The notes: a model not told the origin generated them from the sequence alone. A stretch of 38,463 nucleotides of DNA from Sandaracinaceae bacterium (GCA_019637095.1 JAHBWG010000088.1:1-38463), one strand, 5' to 3'. Counted from the first letter of the stretch, positions 1-8,303 are shown. A program made the numbers and translations.

Positions 1-19
1 TTCGTCATTCCTGCCCCGC

Positions 20-146
<127 letters not shown>

Positions 147-148
147 CC

Positions 149-544
149 TCACGGGGGACATTCGGCCATCGCGTCTCGACAGCGCTCCCAACCCGCCGGC
201 ACGTCCGAGGACACCGGGAACATCAGGCAGCGCCCGCTCGCCGGCTCGATGGCGTAGTCGACCTGCAACGTGCCGCCGTGCGGCGGGGACGCGCAGCGCA
301 CGAGGACGCCCGGGTCGCGCGCGGCGGGCGCGACCGCGTAGCAGCGCTCGCCGCCGTCGGGCTCGCGCGTCACGTCGTACGCGACGATGGCCCGGCAGGC
401 CGATACGCGGTCGCACGCGTCGCGGTCGAGCTCCTCACAGCGCTCCGAGCGCTCGACCGGCGCGTCGCACGCGACGAGCGTGCACGCCGCGACGAGCGCG
501 GCCCACCCGGCGCACGTCGCCGGAGCGCGCCCCGGCTCGATCAC
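149..544 (-). CDS. Small cysteine-containing lipoprotein
   Basis: Predicted 131-aa exported lipoprotein. The start is GTG at 544, chosen because it overlaps the TGA of the upstream EGF-repeat gene as GTGA, a typical translational-coupling arrangement, and because it leaves a short signal peptide ending in the lipobox LVAC (lipidated Cys26). The mature part has about eight more cysteines, including a run CEELDRDACDRVSACR, which suggests disulfide bonding in the envelope. I do not recognise a family. Because it is coupled to the large MYXO-CTERM surface protein, it may act with it at the outer membrane, but this is inference from position only. A longer reading starting at 697 lies inside the neighbour in another frame and has an arginine-rich N-terminus unlike a real protein. 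Confidence 0.7.
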   Translation of the reverse strand: MIEPGRAPATCAGWAALVAACTLVACDAPVERSERCEELDRDACDRVSACRAIVAYDVTREPDGGERCYAVAPAARDPGVLVRCASPPHGGTLQVDYAIEPASGRCLMFPVSSDVPAGWERCRDAMAECPP

Positions 545-2991
545 CGGGCGCGCGCGCGACGCCGGCGCAGCACGCCGAGCACCACGAGCCCGAGGACACC
601 CCACGGCGCCGGCGCGCCACCGCCGCTCGCACGACAGCCACCGTCGGTCGGCGGATCGACCGGGCCGACGCCGCCCTCCGGACACATGTCGGTGCACAGC
701 CCGGCGGGCGCCTCGCCCGGCCCGCGGCCACCGGGGTCGCAGCGCTCGCCCGTGTCGAGGACGCCGTCACCACAGTACGCGCGGCGGCAGGTCGTGCGGC
801 AGCCGTCGGGCAGGTCGTCCGCGTTGCCGGAGCCCGAGTCGCACTCCTCCCCGGTGTCGACCACGCCGTCTCCGCACGAGGCGCGCGAGCAGTCGGTGCG
901 GCACGCGTTCGGCGCCGTGTCGCTGTTGGCCTCTCCGTCGTCGCAATCTTCGTTGACGTCGACGAACGCGTCGCCGCACGTGCGTACGCACGTCGACTCG
1001 AGGCCCATCGGCTCCCAGCACGTCCAGCCGCGCTCCACGAGGCACCACTCGTCGCACCCGTCGCCGGGCGTCGTGTTGGCGTCGTCACAGGTCTCGCCGG
1101 GGCCGATGCGCCCGTCGCCGCACGCGGGGACGCAGTCGCCCGCGTCGTTGCGCGCGAAGCCCGCCGCGCAGACACAGATCGGCGGCATGCCGATCTGGTT
1201 CACGCATCGCTCCATCGCCGTGCAGTCGTGGCGGCGCTCCGCGCACTCGTCGATGTCGACGCAGTCGAAGCCCGTACCGCGGTAGCCGTCACGGCACGCG
1301 CAAGAGAACGCGCCCACCGTGTTCGTGCAGCTCGCACCCACGTGGCAGGTGTGCGTGCCACGCGCGCACTCGTCGACGTCCGTGCAGGTGAATCCGTCGC
1401 CCTCGTAGCCGGGCGCGCAAGCGCACCGCCACGAGCCGGGGAGGTTCTCGCACATCGAGCCCGTCGAGCAGCGCGCGCGGATGTCCGGATCGAGGCACTC
1501 GTCCACGTCGGTGCACGTGCGCCCGTCGCCGACGAACCCATCGTCGCACTCGCAGGTCCAGCGGCCGGGCGTGTTGACGCAGCGCGCGCCCATCGGGCAG
1601 TCGTGGCCGCCGGTCGCGCACTCGTCGATGTCGACGCACGCGACGAGGCCGTCGCCGCGGTAACCCGCGTCGCACGCGCACCGGTACGAGCCAGGGAGGT
1701 TCTGGCAGCGCGAGTTCGCGCGGCACGTCCCGGCGAGGATCGGATCGGCGCACTCGTCGACGTCCATGCACACGCGGCCGTCGCCGACGAACCCGGACGG
1801 ACACTCGCACCGGAACGAGCCGGGGAGGTTCACGCAGACCCCGGCGCCGCTGCAGTCGTGCGCGCCCGTCGCGCACTCGTCGATGTCGCGGCACCCGTTC
1901 GCGCCGTAGCCGCCCCCGAGGAAGCCAGCCGGGCACGTGCAGGTCCAGTCGTCCGGACCGGGCGACGGATCCATGCACACCGCGAAGGGCGAGCAGTCGG
2001 CGAGGCCGCCGGTGCACTCGTTGCCGAGGATGCACCGCGTGCCGTCGAAGTCGTGGCCGGCGCGGCACGCGCAGGTGTAGCCGGGCGGCGACCACGCGGT
2101 CAGCGCCAGCTCGGTGCAGCCGGAGCCGTCCTGGCCGCCGACGCCGTCGGCGCCACACGGCGCGCCGACGCACTCGTTCACGTTCGTGCAGCCCGTGCCG
2201 GCGAGGCGACCGTCGCCCACGTAGCCCGCGTGCGGGCAGCGGCAGGTGAACTCGGCGGAGCTCCCCGGCGTGTCGATGCACTCGGCGGCCGGGTGGCACG
2301 TGTGCGTGCCCGCGAGGCACGCGTCGACGAGCTGGCAGCCCATCGCGCCCTGCAGGTAGCCGGGCGGACAGCCGCACGTGTAGCCGGGGCTCGCCCAGCC
2401 GGGGCCGAGCGGGATCTGCGTGCACGTGCCCGGCGCGCACGGGTTGCCCGCGCACTCGTTCGGGTCGAGGCAGCGGTCCTCCCAGTTCGTGTCGCTCACG
2501 ACCGGCGCGGGCGACGCGCCCAGGACGCACTGGAACTGGTAGGAGTAGCTGTTGCGCGGCGTCGAGCTGAAGGACGCGCGCACCTGCACGCGGCTCGTGC
2601 CGCAGTCGAGCCAGATGCCGGCGAAGCTCGCCGCCTGCAGCATCGAGCAGCCCGCGGCCTCGGCGCCCTCGGGGAAGCCCGCCGAGCCCACACGGTTCAG
2701 CTCGGTGCTGTTCGCGAGGCCGTCGCCGTCGGCGTCCTGCGTGGCGACCGCCGCGTACGTGCCCGCCTCGCGGTACGCGCGCCCGAACGGGTTCAGGCAC
2801 GGCGCCCGCGGGTGCACGGTGCTCGGCATGAGGTTGCACATGCCGCCGCCGAGCGGGTGGACGTGGCAGTCGATGCACTCGTATGCGAGGGCAGGGAACG
2901 CGGGGTCGACGAAGGTCGGCTCCGCGAACGCCGGTGCGGCGAAGAGCGAGCACAAGAACGCCAAGACGAGCCCTTGGAAGGATGCGCGCAT
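541..2991 (-). CDS. EGF-repeat surface protein with MYXO-CTERM tail
   Basis: Predicted 816-aa secreted, surface-sorted protein. Residues 1-23 form a clear signal peptide cut after AFA. A CIDCH motif at 39-43 resembles a c-type heme site, and D86-E97 (DADGDGLANSTE) resembles a calcium loop. About ten EGF-like modules follow from residue 178, most of the calcium-binding kind opening with DxDEC. Then come four Myxococcus-type disulfide repeats (CGDG...GExCD) and a C-terminal Cys-Arg-Ala-Ser-Gly element, a hydrophobic stretch and an Arg-rich end, matching the MYXO-CTERM sorting signal. ATG 2991 is preceded by GAAGGGG about 11 nt upstream. Longer open reading to 4047 is antisense-like arginine-rich sequence and is excluded. 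Calcium-EGF arrays usually make rod-like adhesins; an adhesion or surface-structure role is inferred. The heme motif near the N-terminus is unusual in this context. Confidence 0.88.
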   Translation of the reverse strand: MRASFQGLVLAFLCSLFAAPAFAEPTFVDPAFPALAYECIDCHVHPLGGGMCNLMPSTVHPRAPCLNPFGRAYREAGTYAAVATQDADGDGLANSTELNRVGSAGFPEGAEAAGCSMLQAASFAGIWLDCGTSRVQVRASFSSTPRNSYSYQFQCVLGASPAPVVSDTNWEDRCLDPNECAGNPCAPGTCTQIPLGPGWASPGYTCGCPPGYLQGAMGCQLVDACLAGTHTCHPAAECIDTPGSSAEFTCRCPHAGYVGDGRLAGTGCTNVNECVGAPCGADGVGGQDGSGCTELALTAWSPPGYTCACRAGHDFDGTRCILGNECTGGLADCSPFAVCMDPSPGPDDWTCTCPAGFLGGGYGANGCRDIDECATGAHDCSGAGVCVNLPGSFRCECPSGFVGDGRVCMDVDECADPILAGTCRANSRCQNLPGSYRCACDAGYRGDGLVACVDIDECATGGHDCPMGARCVNTPGRWTCECDDGFVGDGRTCTDVDECLDPDIRARCSTGSMCENLPGSWRCACAPGYEGDGFTCTDVDECARGTHTCHVGASCTNTVGAFSCACRDGYRGTGFDCVDIDECAERRHDCTAMERCVNQIGMPPICVCAAGFARNDAGDCVPACGDGRIGPGETCDDANTTPGDGCDEWCLVERGWTCWEPMGLESTCVRTCGDAFVDVNEDCDDGEANSDTAPNACRTDCSRASCGDGVVDTGEECDSGSGNADDLPDGCRTTCRRAYCGDGVLDTGERCDPGGRGPGEAPAGLCTDMCPEGGVGPVDPPTDGGCRASGGGAPAPWGVLGLVVLGVLRRRRARAR

Positions 2992-3047
2992 CGTGACCGG
3001 AACCCCTTCGAGCGCCACGTTACACCCTGTCGCGCGGCGTTGCACTG

Positions 3048-4154
3048 CTATGTGCCAGGGACGGCGTGGAGCCCGAGCAGGAACGCCTCGAGGCGCCGCA
3101 GCACCGCGTGCGCGTCCGGAGGCTCGAGCGCGACGCCGTCCGCCACGACCGTCGCGAGCAGCACGTCGTCGAGGAGCAGGCACGCCACGAGCTCGACGCG
3201 CCCCTCGGGCAGCACCTCGCGCGCGGCGGCGAGCACGCGGTAGCGCCGCCCGTCGGTCAGGGCGATCGTGCCGGGCTCGCCCGGGCGCACGCGGCCCGTG
3301 AGCGCCGACGGGGCGAGCTCGCGCGCGAGCCGCGCGCGCAGCGCCTCGTCCGCGTCGGCGGGCGGCGCGATGGGCGCGAGCGCGCCCCACGCCACGCCGT
3401 ACTGCCTCTTCGTGAAGCGCGCGAGGTCGGGGCTGCCGTCGCCCTGCGCGACCGCGAACGCGGCGAAGTCGAGCCCGCCGAAGCTCGCGCGCAGGCCGAC
3501 CGGCGCGAAGCCGTGGAGGAACGCCTCGTTCGGATGCACCTCGACGAGCGGGCCGCGCTCGAGATCCGGCACGCGCACGTCGGAGACGAGCGCGTCGGCC
3601 GCGAGGCCGGGGACCCCTTCGGCGCACACGACGCGCGCGCCGTTGGGCACGTCGCGCAGCGCCACGAGCACGCCCTCGCCCTCGTAGACGTGGCAGCGCT
3701 CGGGCGCGCGCTCGAGAGTCACCGTGCCCTCGCCGTGGATCGCGCCGGACCCCTTGGGCGAGATCACGACGCGCAGCGCGCCGTACTCCCAGCGGCCGAG
3801 GTACGGATCGCTCGCCGCCTTCACGCCCGGGATCCGCACCAGGCGCTCGAACACGATCGGCGCGGCGCCGTCCCGATCGATCACCACGCGGAGCTTGTCG
3901 CCGGGATCGAGCGTCGCGCGCAGGCGAGCGTCCTCGCCGCGCACCCACGCCTCCTCGCGCGCCGACGCCAGCCCGAGCTCGTGGCGCCCGCTCGCGTCGA
4001 GCCAGCGCACGTGGCGCGGGGAGAGCGCGTAGATCGGCGGATCCCACGCGCCGCCGCCCGCCTCCGCGGGGCGCACGATCCGCAGCCGGCTGCGCACGAC
4101 CTCGGGCGTTCGCTTCACCTCGTCATGGATCGCGCGGACCGTCTGCCGACGCAA
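3048..4154 (-). CDS. Hypothetical protein, about 368 aa
   Basis: A well-behaved coding frame with normal amino-acid composition, but no family that I recognise. There is no signal peptide, lipobox or transmembrane segment, so it is probably cytoplasmic. Alternating hydrophobic/charged stretches through residues 60-340 suggest a mostly beta-rich protein, and the C-terminal third has a leucine- and valine-rich segment around DALEPPDAHAVLRRLEAF. The first codon in this frame is TTG at 4154; GTG at 4118 (giving VKRTPEVV) is an equally possible start and neither has a convincing ribosome binding site. It lies between a surface-protein gene and a toxin-antitoxin pair, 56 nt before the former, on the same strand; context gives no functional clue. 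Confidence 0.7.
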   Translation of the reverse strand: MRRQTVRAIHDEVKRTPEVVRSRLRIVRPAEAGGGAWDPPIYALSPRHVRWLDASGRHELGLASAREEAWVRGEDARLRATLDPGDKLRVVIDRDGAAPIVFERLVRIPGVKAASDPYLGRWEYGALRVVISPKGSGAIHGEGTVTLERAPERCHVYEGEGVLVALRDVPNGARVVCAEGVPGLAADALVSDVRVPDLERGPLVEVHPNEAFLHGFAPVGLRASFGGLDFAAFAVAQGDGSPDLARFTKRQYGVAWGALAPIAPPADADEALRARLARELAPSALTGRVRPGEPGTIALTDGRRYRVLAAAREVLPEGRVELVACLLLDDVLLATVVADGVALEPPDAHAVLRRLEAFLLGLHAVPGT

Positions 4155-4172
4155 GCCCGACGGACCGGCGTC

Positions 4173-4544
4173 TCAGACGCGGAGCACGCGCACGTTCGGA
4201 AACACGGCGCGCAGGCGCTCGAGGTCCTCGATGTCGCCCGTGAGGACGTGGTCACCACGCATGGCCGCCGACGCCATGACGATGGCGTCTATCGCCCCCG
4301 CGTCGACCCGCGCGAGCGCCTCGCCCGCAACTCGCGCGAGCGCGACACCGAGCGGCTCCACCTCGAATGCGTCGAGGGCCCGCGCGATCGGACCGCGTTG
4401 CCCGCGCCACCACTCGGTCACGACCGGCGCGGGGACCGTGATCGGAAGCCCGCGCCCGCGAACCGTGCGCACGAGCGCCGCCGCGCGACGGCGCCCACGC
4501 TCGAGCGCGACGAGTGCGCCGGTGTCCAGGGTCAGACCGTTCAC
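4173..4544 (-). CDS. VapC-type PIN-domain toxin
   Basis: Predicted 123-aa PIN-domain ribonuclease. It starts at GTG 4544, overlapping the antitoxin stop as GTGA, and begins with the usual beta strand LTLDTGALVALE. The acidic metal-binding set is visible: D7, E44 in VVTEWW, D86 in AIDAIVMASA and D104 in TGDIEDLERL. PIN toxins of this family cut tRNA or rRNA when freed from their antitoxin; substrate cannot be read from sequence. It is the downstream gene of a two-gene unit with the RHH-like protein at 4541-4795. The reading frame upstream of GTG 4544 is arginine-rich and not protein-like. Confidence 0.88.
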   Translation of the reverse strand: MNGLTLDTGALVALERGRRRAAALVRTVRGRGLPITVPAPVVTEWWRGQRGPIARALDAFEVEPLGVALARVAGEALARVDAGAIDAIVMASAAMRGDHVLTGDIEDLERLRAVFPNVRVLRV

Positions 4545-4795
4545 GCGCGATCGAGCTCGCGCTCGGCCGCGGCCAACTCCTGCGCATCGAGGGGCTCGCC
4601 GCCGGTGATCCACGCCTCGAGCTCCGCCCACGCCGCGGCTCGCGCGGCCTCACGGGCTGCGCGATCGCGTGCGCATCGCGCCGCCTCGGTGAGCACCGCC
4701 GAGACGCTCGTCTGCGAGCGCTCGGCCTGCTCGCGTGCCCAGGCATACTCCTCCGCGCCGAGCGCGATGGTGACCTTTCGGACCGTGGAGGACAT
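4541..4795 (-). CDS. RHH-type antitoxin partner of PIN toxin
   Basis: Predicted 84-aa antitoxin. The N-terminus VRKVTIALGAEEYAWAREQA followed by TSVSAVLTEAARC fits a ribbon-helix-helix fold (beta strand, two helices) that would dimerise on DNA. The C-terminal half is alanine- and glutamate-rich and amphipathic, as expected for the toxin-wrapping segment. Its TGA overlaps the GTG of the PIN toxin. The ATG at 4795 sits inside a pair of 9-base direct repeats (4795-4803 and 4806-4814) that could be the binding site of this protein, giving autorepression. No strong Shine-Dalgarno is visible, which fits a repressed, weakly translated antitoxin gene. Confidence 0.82.
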   Translation of the reverse strand: MSSTVRKVTIALGAEEYAWAREQAERSQTSVSAVLTEAARCARDRAAREAARAAAWAELEAWITGGEPLDAQELAAAERELDRA

Positions 4796-4814
4796 GGTGT
4801 GACGTTGGTATGAC
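4795..4814. promoter_or_regulatory. Candidate RHH operator, direct repeats
   Basis: Two imperfect direct repeats TGGTGTGAC (4795-4803) and TGGTATGAC (4806-4814) differ at one base and are spaced 11 bp start to start, one turn of the helix. They overlap the antitoxin ATG. Ribbon-helix-helix repressors usually bind as cooperating dimers to direct or inverted repeats at such spacing, so this is a plausible autoregulatory site for the downstream antitoxin. No binding evidence is available. Confidence 0.45.
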
Positions 4815-4831
4815 CGCCACGCGGCGGGCCG

Positions 4832-5740
4832 TCAAACCGCGACGGCGCGAACCGCCTCGATGACGGTGGCGCAGTCGCGGCGCAGGGTCGACCAGCCGTA
4901 GTGCTCGCGGAAGAAGAACGCGCCGACGTCGGGGTAGCCGCGCACGATCTCGAAGAGGTAGCTCGCCGGGTCGACGGCCTCGAGCGGCGGCGCCGCCTCG
5001 TGCGCGAGCACCTGCTCGCAAAAGCCGATCGTGTCCTCGGCGACCTCCTCGAACGTCCACGCGGTCTTCTGGATCGCGTTCTCCTGCGCGAGGCACGCCG
5101 CGAGCGCCTCGCGCACCTCGGCGAGGTCGGGGGCGTGCCGGTGGAGGTTGGCGACGTCGAAGACGTGCTTGAGGCGGTGCGCGTCCTTGCCCTTGCCGAG
5201 CGGGATCCCGACGGTCTTCGGAGAAATGCACAGCATCTTGTCGGCGAGCAGCCCGCCGATCGTCGGCAGCTCGACCTCGTGCGGCGCCTCGTAGAGCGCG
5301 CCGCACGCGATCGGGCGGGTCACTCCGCCGTAGGGCGCGGGCTCGAGCACCGCGTCGAGCAGCACGCACGCGTCGGGCGTGTAGATCGAATCGAAGAAGA
5401 GCTTGAAGCTGAGGATCGGGAGCCAGGGCTTGGTGCGGTGCGGCCGGACCTCGCAGCGGCTGAACGCGGCGCTCTCGAGGACGATCGCCTCGACGACCCG
5501 CGTGAGCTCGACCTTGTCGACGGTGGTGACGATGTCGACGTCGATCGAGAACCGCGCCGGCGACTCGAGCAGGACGAGCTGGGAGTTGCCGCCCTTGAAG
5601 CGGAACGGGAGCCCCGAGCGCGAGAGCAGCGCGACGAGCTCGAGGCAGTGCACGACGAGCTCCGCGAGGTGAGGCGGCGCGACGCCCCGGTGCGCCTCGT
5701 AGTGCTCCCGCACGAACAACGACGGATCTCCGAGCCGCAT
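4832..5740 (-). CDS. AbiEii-type nucleotidyltransferase, solo
   Basis: Predicted 302-aa nucleotidyltransferase of the AbiEii/AbiGii toxin family. The N-terminal core has the signature FKGGNSQLVLL followed by RFSIDVDIV: G50-G51, S53, R63, S65 and metal ligands D67/D69. A second conserved patch, ADKMLCISP...KDAHRLKHVFDV, corresponds to the family's later Lys/Arg/Asp motif. Family members add nucleotides to target molecules, such as tRNA acceptor ends, and act in abortive phage defence with an AbiEi-type antitoxin. No AbiEi-like gene is adjacent: upstream is oligoribonuclease and downstream the RHH/PIN pair. ATG 5740 is chosen for the strong GGGAGGGGAC just upstream. Whether it is a toxin or an orphan enzyme is uncertain. 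Confidence 0.82.
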   Translation of the reverse strand: MRLGDPSLFVREHYEAHRGVAPPHLAELVVHCLELVALLSRSGLPFRFKGGNSQLVLLESPARFSIDVDIVTTVDKVELTRVVEAIVLESAAFSRCEVRPHRTKPWLPILSFKLFFDSIYTPDACVLLDAVLEPAPYGGVTRPIACGALYEAPHEVELPTIGGLLADKMLCISPKTVGIPLGKGKDAHRLKHVFDVANLHRHAPDLAEVREALAACLAQENAIQKTAWTFEEVAEDTIGFCEQVLAHEAAPPLEAVDPASYLFEIVRGYPDVGAFFFREHYGWSTLRRDCATVIEAVRAVAV

Positions 5741-5759
5741 GTCCCCTCCCCTCGCCCCG

Positions 5760-6302
5760 CTACCGGAAGATCGTGCGCCGGTAGAGCGCGAGCTCCTCGA
5801 TGGACTCCTTAATGTCGGCGAGCGCGCGATGACCACCCGCCTTCGTCAGCGCCTCTGCCTTCGGGTACCAGCGCTTGCGCAGCTCCTTGATCGTCGTGAC
5901 GTCGACGAGCACCGGCGCGAGGAACCCGTAGAGCTCCGGCATGTGCGCCCTGAGGAAGCGCGCGTCGAGCCCGATCGAGTTGCCGCAGAGCGGCGACTGC
6001 CCGGCGCTCGTGTGCTCGCGCAGGAACGCGAGCGTCTGCGCCTCGGCGTCGCGCAGCGACACCGTCGACTCGCGCGACGCCTGCGTCAGCCCGCTCGCGC
6101 CGTGGTGCTCGATGCACCACGGGCTCATCGTCGCGAGCGCGGTGTCGGAGAGGTGGATGACGAGGTCCGGCCCCTCCCCGATCACGTTCAGATCGGCGTC
6201 GGTGACGATGCTCGCGATCTCGAGGATCGTGCACGTCTTCGGATCGAGCCCCGTCATCTCGAGGTCGATCCACACGAGCGGTCCGTTCGGCTCATCGGCC
6301 AT
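5760..6302 (-). CDS. orn: Oligoribonuclease
   Basis: 180-aa 3'-to-5' exoribonuclease of the DEDDh family, which degrades RNA dinucleotides (including pGpG from cyclic-di-GMP turnover) in the cytoplasm. Catalytic residues are all visible: D13 and E15 in WIDLEMTGLDP, D113 in GNSIGLDARFL, and H158/D163 in HRALADIKES. The length and the terminal ELxxYR segment match typical Orn. ATG 6302 gives MADEPNGPLVWIDLEM, the normal N-terminus. It lies 19 nt upstream of the AbiEii-like gene on the same strand. Identification is secure; the placement next to a defence-type nucleotidyltransferase is probably accidental. Confidence 0.96.
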   Translation of the reverse strand: MADEPNGPLVWIDLEMTGLDPKTCTILEIASIVTDADLNVIGEGPDLVIHLSDTALATMSPWCIEHHGASGLTQASRESTVSLRDAEAQTLAFLREHTSAGQSPLCGNSIGLDARFLRAHMPELYGFLAPVLVDVTTIKELRKRWYPKAEALTKAGGHRALADIKESIEELALYRRTIFR

Positions 6303-6344
6303 GCCGGGCGCGATGATAGCGGAAGTGCAGCGCGCCCGTAACGC

Positions 6345-7028
6345 TCACGCGGCGACGACGAGGCGCAGCGCGCCGCGCAGGCCGTCTCGCCCGCCGACGC
6401 GCGCGGGCTCGAGCGTCATGATGCGGTCCGGGTCGTTCGAGAAGCAGGTCGGCGGTCCGCAGCTGTCGGCCGCGCCGAGGAACGCGTCGCCTGCGAAGTA
6501 GACCTGCGTGACGAGCCGGTCGCCGCCGTCGGGCGCGTAGACGCGCAGGTGCAGGTGCGCCGGCCGCGGGCCCGCGCCCGTCTCGTAGAAGCCGGGCTTG
6601 ATCGTCTCGAGCGCGAAGCGGCCGTCGGCGCCCGTCGCGATGCGGCCGCGCAGGCGGTGCCCGCTCGCGCCAGCCGCGTGGTAGTTGCCGTCGACGTCGG
6701 CCTGCCAGACGTCGATCACGTAGCCGGCGAGCGGGCGCGCGCAGTCGGCGGCGTCGAGGAGCGAGCCCTCGACGAGCAAGCGCTCGCCGGCCTCGTCGGG
6801 CGCGGCGATCACCATGCGCATGGGAGAGCCCTCCTCGAAGAACGGGCCGAGCGCGTCGCGGCCGCTCGGCCGGCAGACCGCGGCGTCCGCGCCGCCGGCG
6901 CCGGCGTCGGGCGCGGCCACGCCGGCGTCGAGCGCGCGCACCGCCTCGCCGCAGCCGGCGAGCGCGAGCGGCGTGGCCGCGAGGAGCCGCAGCGCGCGGC
7001 GGCGGGGAAGGACGACTCGTTCACTCAT
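6345..7028 (-). CDS. Intradiol dioxygenase-like Tat lipoprotein
   Basis: Predicted 227-aa exported protein related to catechol/protocatechuate intradiol dioxygenases. The N-terminus has RRRALRLL and lipobox LAGC (Cys26), so it looks like a Tat-exported lipoprotein. The non-heme Fe(III) ligand set is present: Y116 (DGNYHA), Y148 (PGFYET), H158 and H160 (RPAHLHLRV). A short Asp/Gly/Ala-rich linker follows the lipidation site. ATG 7028 has a perfect GGAGGT five bases upstream. Cytoplasmic relatives cleave aromatic diols; exported ones are known in several bacteria but their substrates are mostly unknown. There are no aromatic-degradation neighbours, so a substrate cannot be suggested. Confidence 0.88.
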   Translation of the reverse strand: MSERVVLPRRRALRLLAATPLALAGCGEAVRALDAGVAAPDAGAGGADAAVCRPSGRDALGPFFEEGSPMRMVIAAPDEAGERLLVEGSLLDAADCARPLAGYVIDVWQADVDGNYHAAGASGHRLRGRIATGADGRFALETIKPGFYETGAGPRPAHLHLRVYAPDGGDRLVTQVYFAGDAFLGAADSCGPPTCFSNDPDRIMTLEPARVGGRDGLRGALRLVVAA

Positions 7029-7163
7029 CGATGACCTCCGTCCTCTACGATGCGCGCACCTCGGGCGACGCGCCCATACGATCCCGGCAAGGCACCCATA
7101 GGCGGCGCCCATGACGCCCACGTCGAGCGGCCGCCACGGCGGCGTGAGCGCGCGACGACACGG

Positions 7164-8303
7164 TCACCCGACCGGCGCGACGTCACTCGGCGCGGCGTCG
7201 CTCGGCGCGCTCGGCGCGGCGTCGCTCGCTGCGACCTCGCTCGCTGCGACCTCGCTCGCCGCGACCTCGCTCGCCGCGACCCCGCTCGCTGCGACCCCGC
7301 TCGCTGCGGCATCGCTCGCCGCGACCTCGCTCGCTGCGACCCCGCTCGCTGCGACCCCGCTCGCTGCGACCTCGCTCGCTACGGCATCGCTCGCCGCAGC
7401 GTCGCTCGGCGCGCTGGGCGCGGCATCGCTGGGCGCGGCATCGCGGGGCGCGACCTCGCTCCGCGTCGCGCCGGCCTCCGTGGAGGAGGCCGCCGCGTCG
7501 GGTCGGGGCGCGACGCCGACGCGCGCGGGCGTGACGACCTCCGACGAGCGCGGAGCATGCGGCGCCGGCGCATCGCCCCCGCCCGCGAACACGCCGGGGC
7601 TCACCGCGTGGAGCAAGATCAGCTTCTGCCAGATCTTGCCCTGCAGCCCGACGGTCAGCGCCTCGATCTCGTTGACCGCCTCGAGCGCCTCCGAGTCGCC
7701 GAAGCCCTCGCCGTAGAGCGCGGCGATCTTCCCGGTGAGCGACAGCATCTCGGTGCAGTAGTCGAGGTAGCGGCCGAGCTCGAACGCGCTGAGCTTGCGC
7801 GCCGGTGAGCTCGCCGTCCGCCACGCCTCGTGCCCGATCACCTCGGGCGTCTTGGTGAGCTGGTGCGCGTCGATCAGGTGCGCGAGCGTGCGCAGCTGGT
7901 GGAGCGCCTTGACCACCTTGCCTCGCTTGAAGCGCGTCTCGAACGAGACGAAGAAGTAGATCGCCGCGCCGAGCAGCACGAGATCGTTCGCGCCCGCCTC
8001 CGCGACCTGGACGAGCTCGGCCCACGAGATCGTCTCGCTCGAGCTCATCGCCGTGAGCCCGAACACCGCGGCGGCGATCGACGCGACGAGCAGCAGCGCG
8101 ATGCCGCCGACGACCACGATCCGCACCGTCCAGTTCGGACGCGCGAGCTCGCGACACGTCTCGTGCGCGCGCGAGGCGAGCTCGACGAGCTGGTCCGCGA
8201 CGTCGAGGAGCCCGGCGCTCGGGAAGCGCTCCGCGATCCGCTCGCGCAGGCGGCGCGCGGTGCGGAGGATCTCGTCCGCGCTCAGCTTCTCCAGGTCCGT
8301 CAA
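7164..8303 (-). CDS. Two-TM membrane protein, Val-Ala-Ala-Ser repeat tail
   Basis: Predicted 379-aa inner-membrane protein of unknown function. Residues 1-58 are charged and helical; TM1 is about 60-83 and TM2 about 108-125. A well-conserved-looking cytoplasmic domain follows (around HQLRTLAHLIDAHQLTKTPE and YCTEMLSLTGKIAALYGEGF). From about residue 245 the protein changes to a low-complexity Ala/Ser/Pro/Asp tail, with about a dozen pentads of the form (E/G/D)-(V/A)-A-A-S. TTG 8303 is the first start in frame and gives LTDLEKLSADEILR; no good Shine-Dalgarno is visible, so the start is uncertain. The tail could span or coat, or be an expandable linker. No family recognised. Confidence 0.75.
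   Translation of the reverse strand: MTDLEKLSADEILRTARRLRERIAERFPSAGLLDVADQLVELASRAHETCRELARPNWTVRIVVVGGIALLLVASIAAAVFGLTAMSSSETISWAELVQVAEAGANDLVLLGAAIYFFVSFETRFKRGKVVKALHQLRTLAHLIDAHQLTKTPEVIGHEAWRTASSPARKLSAFELGRYLDYCTEMLSLTGKIAALYGEGFGDSEALEAVNEIEALTVGLQGKIWQKLILLHAVSPGVFAGGGDAPAPHAPRSSEVVTPARVGVAPRPDAAASSTEAGATRSEVAPRDAAPSDAAPSAPSDAAASDAVASEVAASGVAASGVAASEVAASDAAASGVAASGVAASEVAASEVAASEVAASDAAPSAPSDAAPSDVAPVG
7180..7440. repeat. 15-bp tandem repeat array inside gene
   Basis: An imperfect tandem array of the 15-base unit GCGACCTCGCTCGCT (plus-strand sense) encodes the pentads of the membrane protein's C-terminal tail on the minus strand. Unit variants alternate between Glu, Gly and Asp at the first pentad position. 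The plus strand is also open across it, but its Ala-Thr-Ser-Leu translation is a shadow. Confidence 0.8.

Noticed and set aside
7130-7143. GCCGC(CACG)GCGGC hairpin downstream of the repeat-tailed protein's neighbour
   Set aside because: Short and without a T-run; such stems are expected by chance in GC-rich DNA.
7111-7716. Plus-strand frame of Ala-Thr-Ser-Leu repeats
   Set aside because: It is the reverse reading of the pentad array in the membrane protein gene and has no start context.
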